From positions 1 through 38,719 of the forward strand of contig JAPTJF010000542.1 in the NCBI GenBank assembly GCA_029339195.1: DNA of 38,719 nucleotides, in the 5' to 3' direction. The stretch comes from Micractinium sp. NFX-FRZ. Lineage: Eukaryota; Chlorophyta; Trebouxiophyceae; Chlorellales; Chlorellaceae. The position numbers were made by a program, and so were the translations under genes. The notes beneath the pieces are model-generated. The model searched no databases, was not told the DNA's origin, and worked only from the letters and a program-made list of their open reading frames with translations. This document shows positions 21,751 through 32,000 of this stretch, piece by piece. Position 1 is the first letter of the stretch; the number at the start of each line of letters is the position of its first letter.

Positions 21751-23780
21751 TCACTGGCGGCCCGGCAGCGGCGGCGGGTGGCCGGCCTGCCCATATGTCA
21801 GCTTCTTCCCCTGCAGAGCAGATCGACATGGGCGCATGCGTGACAGTATGCATGGGTGGGTGGTCTGAGGGCAGGCAGGCGAGGCAGGGTGCAAGTAAAT
21901 GCTGCCACTCAGCAGTGCGCGATGAGCCAGCAGCCTGGCTCGGAACCGTCCTCATTCGTTCTGCGCGTGCTGGCGCTCGAGAAGCCAAAAGGAAGCAGCC
22001 CCACGGCTGGCCACCATTTGAACAGACAAGGCAGCGCATCCTGCATTGTGCCGCCCACAACACAGGCCGCTCCAGGCCCTTCCCCGTGCACCTGCCGGTC
22101 TCCCAGCAGGTGGTTCACCCACCAGCAGCCTGCACCCCAGGGAGGCATGCAGCCGGCAGTGTGGTGGGACAGCAGGCAGACAGCTCCATGCAGCATGCTC
22201 AGCGCCAGGGGCGGCGTTGCCAAGGGTGCTGGGCCGCGTGGGCGCAGCTTCGTGCCGGCAGCAACGCCACGCAGGCTGGCGGCATGCAAACCTGCTGATG
22301 CGACGCGTTTCAGCCTGCACACATCCCCAGCGACTCACACTCACCAATGTGTCCGGCAATGAACATTGCTTGGATATGGGTAATCAACAAAGACTTGTTG
22401 TCCGGAGGGGTGCCTGCAGGCGTGCACGGGGGGGAAGTGGCATGGCAACACTCAGCCCTCGCCTCGGCATGCATGCGGGGAGCGCCGCTGGCATGGCAGC
22501 CAGCAGGTGCCGCAGGTTGTGCTGCAGGCTGTGCCGCCAGCTTGCACGTCGTTGCACTCCAGCGGTGTGGCCGCCCTGCCTGAAGGATCGGTTGGGCTGG
22601 CAAGCAGCAACAGCGCAGGTGCAGCTAATTGCAGCATCTACCCACAGGCTTTGCTCAGAGCTCGCCCACCTGACAGGATGCCCTCGCTCCACACTTGGTC
22701 GGCGTAGGGCAGCAGGATTGCGGGGGTGCGCGCGCGGGCAATGTCCCACACGCAACATGTGAGAGGCGACCAGAGCGCGGGCCCAACAGCAGCCCCGGCT
22801 GCCAGGCAGACGACGGCCTTCACCCAGCTGAGGCCAATCTGTGGGGCAAAAAAGGGGCATACCGCCAGGGCTATGCTGGCGCCGGTGGCTGCTTGCGGGA
22901 CGACATCGGCCAGCAGCCAGTGCTTGGAGCCGAGGACACCAGCAAAGAGGTAGGCCACCACTGCAGGGGGGAAGAGGCACACGCCAGAGGGTGCGTGTGA
23001 GTGCGTGTGAGAGGGCGGGGGCAGCTGGGCGGCACGACAGCTGGAGAGTGAGCAGGAGGTAGGCGGGTGCCCCGCGCTGGCAGGCAGGATTGAAGGCCGG
23101 CCATCTGTCCCTCTCCCTTTCCTGGCAGGCCAGAAATTGACGACCGCCACTTGCCTGTCGTGCTGGCCGGCACAGCGTGCAGGAAGATGAGGAGTGCCAG
23201 GTCGGCAGGGGCCGTGCAGCCGCGCTGCGTCAGCTGGCTCGCCAGCGTGCCGCTGTTGAGGGCGAGCAGGAACAGTGCCAGCGGCATCATGGGGTGGGCA
23301 TCCCATCTGCGCCCCTGGCGCGTGAGGTAGGCGCAGCGGCCCCAAATCAGGGCCGCCAAAAGGGCGGCGATGGCACCAGCGATGACAAAGAGGGAGGGGT
23401 GCACCACCGCGCGGCACGCCTCAACAGAGGCTATGCTCCGCGCAATGTTCCACACAGCGCTAAAAACCACCAAGAGCAGCCCCAACAGTAGCCGCAGCCA
23501 GTCTGCAAAGTGGGCAGGCAGCTCGGCAGTGAGATGAGGGCGTGCTTCAAGCAAGTCTTCGGATGTGCACACTTGAGGTAGGCTACGATTTGCTGCCTGA
23601 TTTCAGCGGCGGGCAGGGAAGGCGGGCAGGGCGGCAGGCAGCGGCAGGCAGGCGGCTCATCCATGTAGGCTTCAGAGGTAACTCACCCATGGGCATGGCC
23701 ATGCCGGCAGCGCCTGCAGCGGCTTCTGCAGGCTCGTTTTCGCCAGCCCCGGGATGTGGGACCGCCTCATTCGCAGCCAT
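21751..23780 (-). CDS. Uncharacterised polytopic membrane protein, 6 exons, about 383 aa
   Basis: Exons in transcript order: 23780-23687, 23592-23155, 22960-22670, 22413-22345, 22291-22092, 21810-21751. All join in phase. Intron 2 uses a GC donor (ACAG/GCAAGT). The start ATG has ACC upstream and G at +4. The first 31 residues are Ala/Glu-rich with no signal peptide. Hydrophobic segments then follow, including LRLLLGLLLVVFSAVW (about 64-79), SLFVIAGAIAALLAALIWG, MMPLALFLLALN, ADLALLIFLHAV, VVAYLFAGVL, ASIALAVCPFF and VKAVVCLAAGAAVGPALW, suggesting six or seven membrane helices. The C-terminal third is soluble-looking, with LLITHIQAMFIAGHIGG and a Cys/Trp-rich patch (GCMPPWGAGCWWVNHLL). No family recognised. 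Exons 4-6 are short and are the least certain part; the core exons 2-3 are well supported. Confidence 0.72.
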
Positions 23781-24869
23781 GGTGCGAGGTTGGCAGTGGT
23801 TAGCTATATAGAGAGCGGGAGGGCGCCTGTGTGCAGCTCTCGTGCCGCCTGAAGCCCAGGACCGGAGGAGTGGGCATGAATAACGCTAGATTTGGTGTGA
23901 TACAGGGCCTGCTGGGCCTGCTGGGTGGCATGCAGCCACCAGGGTGAGCTTCCCTGGCCAAAGTTCTCAGTTTCAGGGTTGCAGGGCAGGCTGAGCCTCG
24001 CAGCAAACGAAGAAGCTGGGCGGGCACGGTACAGAGGCGTCCGAGGTGCTCTTGAAAGCAGCTTGGGTGTGCCCCGAAAGATGGGGCAGGCGGTGCCAGA
24101 AAGCGGTGGTCTTCTTGGATCAACGCTCAGGGCAGTCCCCAAGGCGATGGCAGGCCAGCAGGCTCGAGCGGCGCAGGCGGCATGGTGGCGGCGCGGTGGC
24201 GGCGCTGGCGGGGCGCAACCTTGAAGGTACCCCGCGTCATTGCTCTTGGGGCTCCACAGGAAGGGGTGGTGACATATGCAGCGCTCAAAGAGCCAGGTGG
24301 CGGCATTCAGCGCAGGGGTGCTGCAGCCCAAGCCCCATTAGACAACCTTTGTGCTGTACCTCAGCACGCACTGCAGGCGCAACAGACGCCGCACGGGGGC
24401 TGGGGCCGCTGACGGTGCAGGTTATAGTGGCACCACGCATGCGCCCTGTGGTGCCGCTGCCGCTGAGCTGCTGTGCTGCAGCCTCCCCACAACAGCAGCG
24501 GGGCACGGAGCAGCATTCAGGCAACCCTCGTGAGGAGCGGCGGGCTCCTCTGTGGCCCACAGGCTGCAGGAGGACGGCCCCATGGGCAGCAGCAGCAGCA
24601 GCTGCAGTGGCTTGCCACAGGCATCAGACGCTGCCGCCACCCCTCCCCCTATGCGGCATGCCAACGTCGTGTATGCCGCTTGTGCGGGATGTGGGGCAGA
24701 AATGTCGTGGAGCGAGGGGGTACAGTTGGGAGGGGACAGGGCCGTGTCCAGGGGTGAGCGAGTGGTGCAAGGAGGGGGATGATAAAGAGCAACGTGAGTG
24801 CAGTGTATCGGAAAGAGGCAGGACTGATATGAGTTGACGAGACAGCCAGCATCACCACGCATGTGAGAA

Positions 24870-25118
24870 GCAATTCCTAGCTAAATCCTACCTCGCCTGA
24901 TGGGGCCTTGCGTGCGTTCATTGCGCCGCCCGCCCCTGCCTCGTGCCACTGCAAAGCCAGCATGATGACAGAGAGCCTGGTCACGAGTCTGCTTGTGTAC
25001 CCACATTCGGCTTGTGATGCGTGGAATCGAGGGGAGGAGAGCGCAATGGGCGGGGACGGTAGCAAGGCAAAGGAGGGGACAGCTGAGCAAAGCAGATGTG
25101 AAGAATGCAAGACATCCG
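24870..25118 (+). repeat. Dispersed repeat, copy 2
   Basis: Begins ATTCCTAGCTAAA and ends GTGAAGAATGCAAGACA. It matches the copy at 1277-1546 in inverted orientation, with several identical blocks of 10-20 bp. No obvious target-site duplication is visible at the ends. Confidence 0.7.
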
Positions 25119-25441
25119 GTAAGGGAGGGTGTTTTGGGAATCCCTTACTTCGACCACACCCAGGAACCCTGCTCGTCCCCTGCCCCGCCGCCTGCTGCAC
25201 AAGTGCCCACCCACCCTGCACCTCCCACTGCCCTGGCGCACCGCATCATGCTTCTGCCCCGCCGCTGCTGTTCACATGAGGAGTGTCTGCCAAGCGCTGC
25301 CGCCCCCAGCCACAAAGCACGTTGACCTCTTGACGTGTTGAACCTCGCTGTGCTCTGATGTGCCACAATTTCGCGACAGCACAGAAGCAACATGCTCTCT
25401 TTGTCAGCGTGCCGCTGACTTTGCTGCTTTGAAAAAATCCA

Positions 25442-25459
25442 AATGAATGAATGAATGAA
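25442..25459 (+). repeat. (AATG)n short tandem repeat
   Basis: Four AATG units, in the 3' flank of the receptor-kinase gene. Confidence 0.8.
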
Positions 25460-25535
25460 GGGATTGATGAATGGGGAGGTGATGGAGCGGGGCAGACGAT
25501 GTTGGGACGGGCCGTCTGGCCAGAGCAGCAGCAGG

Positions 25536-28500
25536 TCACGCAGGCAGGCTGTCGTCCCGCCCAGGCGGCGGCGAGGGGTCCAGCTGCTTGCGCGATGCCG
25601 CCGTGAAGGGGCTGGCATCTTGAAGCGCCTGGGAGGAGGAGCGCTCAGGGGCCAAGGAGACTGCACGGATGGTGTTGTTATTGTTCGTGTCGTGCGCCGT
25701 GCCGCTGCCGCTGCCGACCCCGCTGACCACGCCTGCTGCCCCTGCACCGTATGCCGCCGGCGCTGCGCTGGGCAGCAAGGGGATGAAGGGCGAGGGCACA
25801 TCCCCCGACACGGCGGCCGCGGTCGGGGTGGCGGGGACGTCGAGGCTGGTGGTGCCGCCCTCGCGCTGCCGCAGCTGCTGCTGCCGCTTGAGCTCCCCAG
25901 CCAGCAGCGCCCTGCAGGTGGGAGGCAGCCGTGCAATGGTTGCACATTCAGCATTAGTGTTGGGCAGCAGCCAGCAATGCCAACTAGTGCAGCAGCAGCG
26001 GGGTGGCAGCAGCAGCGGGGTGCAGCAGCAGCAGCGGGTTGGGTTGTCCGCAGCGTCAGGGGCGGCACAGGGAGACCCGAGTGCGCAGCAGCCTTCCAGC
26101 CCATGCAGCAAGCAAACAAGGGTGCCATGAGCTTGCCGGCACCTCATCTCACTCTGCCCCTCCGCCCTGCCCTGCCCATCTGCAGGGCACGGCTTGCACT
26201 CAGCGCACTGCCCGGCCCCTACAGCCTGCCAGCCTGCCCCCGGCGCTGCCCACCCCCCTCATCCACTTGCTCAGTTTCCGGCGCAGGAAGATGTGCAGGC
26301 ACCCCCACCTGAGGCTCTGCGCCACCCCCTCAAACTTGGGCCGCGCCGCAGGGTCCCTCTGCCAGCAAGCCTGCATGAGCTCCGCGTACTGAGGCCAGCC
26401 GGGGAAGGGGCCCGCTGGCAGCTCTTTTGGGTCGGGCACATCCAGGCCGCTGCTGGTGGGGTGGGACTGCACGTGGGTGATGATCTGTGCATGGCAGGGC
26501 AGGAGGGGAGGAGCACGAGGAGGAGGGAAGGGTGTAGGAACGGTATGAGGGAATGGGGGCCGCCTGGGAAGAAAGGGCGCTGAGAGAAGGCATTCGGTGT
26601 GGTGCAGGGCAGCTCCAGCAATGCCGGTGGGCAGTCACAGTACCCCCGGCATGCTTGTGACTGCACATGGCATGTGGCCAGACAGGATAAAGGGTGCCCC
26701 ATGCCTGGCCTCCTCACCTGGAAGGGGTTCATCTTCTCAAACGGAAGCCGCCACGTGGCCATCTCCCACAGCACTGCAGGGGGGGGGCAGGCAGGGCAGG
26801 GGACAGGGAGGGTCGGAGACGAGCGCAACCAGGGAGCACTGCTCGGCCCGCAGGCTTCAGGGCGGGGACACACTGGGGGCGGCGGGCCAATGCAGCCGCT
26901 GCACGCGTGGCGCTCGGGGGTGCAGAGGTAGTTGGTGCACCTGTCCCAAATGCCCAAACGTCGCCGTGCAGCCGCCCCGGCTGCCCGCTGAGCACCTCCG
27001 GCGCCAGCCACCTGCGCACAGGGGCAGGGCAGGCAGCAGCAGGGTGGTAGGCTTGGTCACATGGCTGGGGAGTGGGTGATCGAGGTGCTGGATGTGCACG
27101 TCGCACCAGGCGCTGCACCACCTTCCAACCAGCTTCCCCAGGTGCCCGCCCGTCTTCCGCCCTCTGCCCCGCGCACCGCGGGTTGGTGATGGACACAATC
27201 GAGCTGCCAGACTCCAGGCCCGATTCTCTACTTAGATTAAAGTCAGCCACCTGTGCAGCACAAGGAGCAGGGCAGGGGCGGCCAGTGAGGGCATAAGATA
27301 ACGGGGTCAGGGGGTAAGACGGCAAGGAGGTAAGGTAAGGCACAGGATGAGGCGTGCGCAGAAGTAGAGGGAGTGCAGGGGGCACCAGTGGAGTCGGTTG
27401 AGCTTTGGCAGCCCAGCTGTGCCAAATTCCAGGCTAGGTCTCGTACCACCCAGCCGGCCCGCTGGATCGAGTGTAGCAGGCCAGGCACCGTAGCGCCACA
27501 TCCGCCCTTAGCATATACCCCCTGGGGCTGCCTCACCTTGACGTGCCACTGGCTGTCCACCAGCAGATTTGCGCTCTTCATGTCGCGGTGCGCGATGGGC
27601 GGCGCCCGTGTGTGCAGGTACACCATGCCCTGCCGGGGCGCAAGCGGGGCCGACGCATGGCAGGTTACCTGGTGTGCTGCCACTTGCTCGCAAAATCGTT
27701 CACCTGCGCCCTGTGCTCGCAGACTCACTTCCCTAAAACCTCGTCTGCATGCACCCTCTCAGCCATGCATGTGTGCATACACAAGCGCAATGCACTGCAG
27801 CAGTGGGCATGGCCCACCCCACCTTGGCTGCATCTAATGCCATGCTGAGCAGCCGCCCCCAGCTGAGCTGCTTGGCCACCTGCGGAAAGCGGCGGCGGCA
27901 GCGGCAGGGTGCAGAGGCAGGGAGGGCGGCTCGGTCAACCCGGCACAGGGTCAGGAAGGTGCCAGCTGGCCAGATATAACACCCACTCCAGAGTGCAGGC
28001 CTGGGCCCACCCGCAAGCAGGCGCCGCCGGGCTGCCCCCCCCAAACTCGGCTGTGCAGCGTAGCCGGTGTGCGGTGTGCTGTGTGCGGTCGACAGCCGCA
28101 GGCGCACAAGGGTACCTTCCGGCACTTGCCGATGCCGCCGACAGAGGTTACGTGCGCCGACTGTTTGTGATGCAGTGATCTGTGCTGTTGATGGGCTTTG
28201 CAGGCAGAAGGCTCACCTTTGGGTCTGTCGCTGCCGCCGGCCGGATGGTGCCCACCACTGTCTGTGGTGCAGTAATACGTGCAGTAATCTGTGCTATTAA
28301 GAGGCTTGGCTCACCTTTGGGTCTGTGGCTGCCGCCGACAGGATGATGTCCACCGACTTTTTGGTGCACAGCTCCATGAGCAGGCAGGGAGGGTCGGTGC
28401 AGGCGCCCAGGTATTGGCACACTGCGGGCGGGTGGGCGGCGGAAGGGCGGGGGGGTATGTTGAATCTGTGCCTTTCTTCCCATGATACTGCAAACACGCC

Positions 28501-29047
28501 GGGGGCGGTGCAGGTACTGGGGCACCGAGGGCGGGTGGGAGCGGAGCAGGCAGGCGGAGCAGCTGGGCAGCAGCAAGATGTAGGACGTGGCGCGCTGGCA
28601 GGCGGGCAGGGCACTGCAGGCACTCGTGGGGTGCAGCCCTGCTCCACCTCGCCACCTTGCTGCTTCCTCACCACACCCCTCGCTCCCCAATCCCAAAAGC
28701 GGCACACAGGCTCACCGTTAGGGTGGCGCAGGCGGCTCATGAGGGACGCCTCGCGGCACAGGCTGCGCAGCAGCGCCGCGCTTTGCAGCTTGGAGGCGGG
28801 GCTGGGCGCGTGCTTGTGGGTCAGCATCTTGGCTGCCACGGTGGTTTCGCAGTACCTGTGTGGCGGGAGGGAGGCATGCATTGCACAGCAGGCGAGTGAG
28901 AGAATGTGTGCGTTGCTTCACGCCCTACAGAGGCGGTACAATAGTGGCTGGTTTGAACTGATCAGTTGAGCACGTACCTTGCAGCAAAAACCTGGCCAAA
29001 TGATCCTTGGCCGATGGGACGTATCAGCTCAAACTCGGAGGCAGACA
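25536..29047 (-). other. Receptor exons 16-25: intracellular kinase domain and tail
   Basis: Exons in transcript order: 29047-28978, 28855-28716, 28421-28315, 27879-27823, 27629-27537, 27250-27177, 27011-26941, 26773-26718, 26484-26309, 25911-25536. Kinase landmarks: glycine loop GQGSFGQV (870-877), VAAK (Lys890), helix-C Glu916 in REASLMSRLRHPN, hinge region CLLMELC, catalytic loop HRDMKSANLLV (Asp998, Lys1000, Asn1003), DFN in place of DFG (1016-1018), APE in RWLAPEVL (1041-1043), HGDVWAFG, and the C-lobe CWQRDPAARPKFEGV. These features, with CQYLGACTDPPCL, are most like TKL/Raf-type kinases. All catalytic residues except the DFG glycine are present, so activity is plausible. Confidence 0.9.
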
Positions 29048-32000
29048 CTGCAGGGGGCACGACCGGAAAGGGCGGGCGGGCTGGGCAGGCAGTGAGCGAG
29101 CAGTGCACGCCAGGTGCGCCGGACCTAAATGGCACAACAAGCTCAATCGTGGTAGCCCAACCTCAAACAAGTGGTGTGGGCATGGCAGGTGCGTAAGCGC
29201 TCCTGGCATCAGCGCAGGCAGTGCAGGCGCCGCACGCCGCCACACTGGTACATTTTAAAGAGAAGACGTGGCATGTGTAGATGATTTGCAGGGGACATGC
29301 GCAGCCACACTCAAAACGGCTCAGCCAAGGCAGCGCTGCCCGCTGCAGCCTGCCCGCCCACACCCCAGCCAGCCAGCCAGCCAGCCAGCGGCACCCGCCT
29401 GCGCACTCACCGTCGTTGAAGGAGGCGGCCCCCAGGGGCAGCTTGCTGAGGTCTGTCGCCGACACCTCCACCATACCGCTCAGCCGGGCGCTGCTGCAGC
29501 CCGAGCCGCTGGCAGTGGCTGCCAGCTCTGCGGGTATGCTGCCTGCCGCCCCTGAGCCGGCTGCACCCATGCCTGCTGCTGCTGCCGCCGCCGCTGTTGC
29601 TGCCGCAGCTGCCGTGGACGTGTTGGCACTGCCGCCAGCAGTCGCCGTGCCCGCGTAACCGCTGCTGCCACCTGTGCTCTCAGGGCCCTCCAAGGCATCC
29701 TTCCCGGCGCCCAGCTTGCCGTTGGCTCCGCCAGGCTTCTGCTGCTGCCCCTGCTGCTGCCGCTGCCGCCGTCGTCGTAAGCAGCACAGCACCGCCGCCG
29801 CTACCGCCGCCACGCCTGCCACCGCGGCGACCACGATCCCCGCGATGGCGCCGCCGCTGAGGCCGCTGCTGCCGCCCCCGCCGGGGTCGCCGCCCGTGTC
29901 GGTTGGGCGGTCGGTGAGCGACACCTGAATCTCACACAGCTCGAGCTCGCGAGTGGCAGGCACCGCCACCATCACCACCCTGAGGCAGGGCAGACGTGCG
30001 GGGAGGGAGGGAGGGAGGGAGGGAGAGCAGGGGACGTTCAAATGAGGGTGCAGGCGGGGTGTGGAAGCTGCGGGTTGACCGGCGGGGATGGCTGAAGGGA
30101 GGTGTGCACCCCAAGAGCGCCCTGCCTGGCTCATGCCCTGCGCAAGTGCCTGCCATGCTCCCCTGCGCCCACCGCCCCGCCCACCGCACCTGCCCGTGGC
30201 GTTGCAGCTGGTGGCAGCCCACCCTCCCTCGGGCGGCAGCGGCGTGCCGGCGTTGTTGCACGCCTGCGCATCCGCCAGGCTGGCATCCAGGCTGTGTGGC
30301 TTCACATACACTCGAAAGTAAGTGTCGGCAGGAGAGCGCCCCACAGCAATGGACACGGACCCAACAGTGGCCTGGTAGCCCAGGTCGACTGCCGCCCAGG
30401 CTGCAGGGGGGTCAGGGGAGGGAGGCACGGCCAGGCGCGGGTGGGCGGACGGTAGGATGGCGGGGAGCAGAGAGGATGCAACACATGGCAGGCAGGCAGG
30501 AAGGCAGGCAGGGAGGCAGGCAATACTTTGTTCAAGCAGGCAGGCAGGTGCTCTGAATCAAGTGAGTGACTCCAGTCGGCCTTCTTAGTGCGCTCACTGC
30601 CCGGCACGCTCTGCAAGCACACGCCCTGCCCGCCTTCCCCTCCCACCTGTGTTGCCGTCGCCGCCCGCCTGTATGGGCAGGCAGGTGGTGGCGTTCCCGT
30701 CCACGAGGGCGCTGGAGACGTTGGGGGAGATGCCAGACACAGACACGGTCTTGAAGGCCGCAGCGTTGGTCTCTGCACAGGGGGGGTCATGTGTGAGGCA
30801 ACAGCAGCAGCAGGAGGGGGGGGGCGGTACTGTACTAGTGCACAAGACAGCTGGGGTGAGCGTGACGGCAGGCAGGTGGTGGTGCCTGCCCATTGGCTGG
30901 AAAGCTGGCGGCCAGCTGGCAGGAGCACTGTGCAATCCGTCAGCACTTGCTCTGCCTACGCTCACGAGCACACCAGCAATGGAGGCAGACACAACACAAG
31001 GGCTCCACAACACCAGTGGAGGGCAAGCGTAACAAGGGATTTCCTGTTCACCAGCGGTGTAGACCTGGAAGTCGGCCACACTCATCTGGCCCTGCACACA
31101 TCCATACAACAGCCAGCGTATAAATGTGTGCACAAAGATTGGCCCACAGGCGCCACGCACCGCTGGGGGGCTGCCAGGCCTGGCACACTCTCTGGTTGGC
31201 ACGCAGCATAGGCAGCCAGCTGCCGATCGATACTTGCGCGGAGGCTTGCCATGGCGCATGCCATGCTCGGCAGCCAGGCGCCGCTGCTGGTTGCCAGCTG
31301 GCAGCCCGGGCCCTCCAGCTGGCAGCTTGCCACGCACCTCGGAGAGGTCTCCAGTGTACACAATCACGTAGCGGCCCGGAGCTCCACCAGCCGCCACCGC
31401 CTGCGTCTGCCTCGCCCCCAGGGTCACCCCTTCCTGCCGCACAGGCCAGCGGCGCATGTGGGGAGGTGAGGAGGCACGGCGGCAGCAGCCCCACAGGCAC
31501 CACGCCAGCCCCGGAAGGTGAGCAGCCACCCTTTAAGGACAACACACACAGTACACACATGCACACAAACAGGGCGGGGAGCAGCCGCACTCCACGAAGC
31601 GCAAACATGCACACAGCGGCAGCAACCCGCGCACCGCGACGAGCGTGTTGGCCAGCACAGCGGTGGTGTTGGAGCCAACCAGGATGGCGGCATTCGTGAG
31701 GTCCCTGGTGCCGGCAGTGAGCACCACAGAGGACACCTGCAGGCGCAGGCGCAGGCGCAGGCGCAGGCGAAGCAAAGGTGAGGATTGTAAGGATGTCGCT
31801 CCAGCGCTGAGGGGCACCTGGCACGTGGGAGGGAAGGTGCAGGGCGCAGCCGGGGCGGGCGGAGCGCAGGCAGTTGCGTAGTGAAGGCAGGTGTGCAGGC
31901 GCAGGACTGGAAGGGCTGTCCCGGTCTCCACACCCACGTTCCCGCCTGCACCCACACCTCGCGCCCCAAAGACCCCCCCTTGCCTGGAATGGCGCTTGCA

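Larger units (their letters stand above)
23781..25535. other. Intergenic stretch of about 1.75 kb with one dispersed-repeat copy
   Basis: Between the start of the membrane-protein gene and the stop of the receptor-kinase gene. It contains the repeat copy at 24870-25118 and an AT-richer (AATG)n stretch at 25442-25459, the most AT-rich spot nearby. I found no TGTAA for the receptor kinase here. A short plus-strand frame at 24582-24782 with one CxxC pair was considered and rejected. Confidence 0.55.

Noticed and set aside
22839..22862. A 24-nt GT...AG segment inside exon 3 of the membrane-protein gene, as a tiny intron
   Set aside because: It is far too short for splicing, is a multiple of three, and reads through as part of a hydrophobic segment.
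24582..24782. Short plus-strand frame with one CxxC pair (VVYAACAGCGAEM)
   Set aside because: Only one Cys pair, no matching partner exon or clear splice context; weak as a zinc-finger exon.
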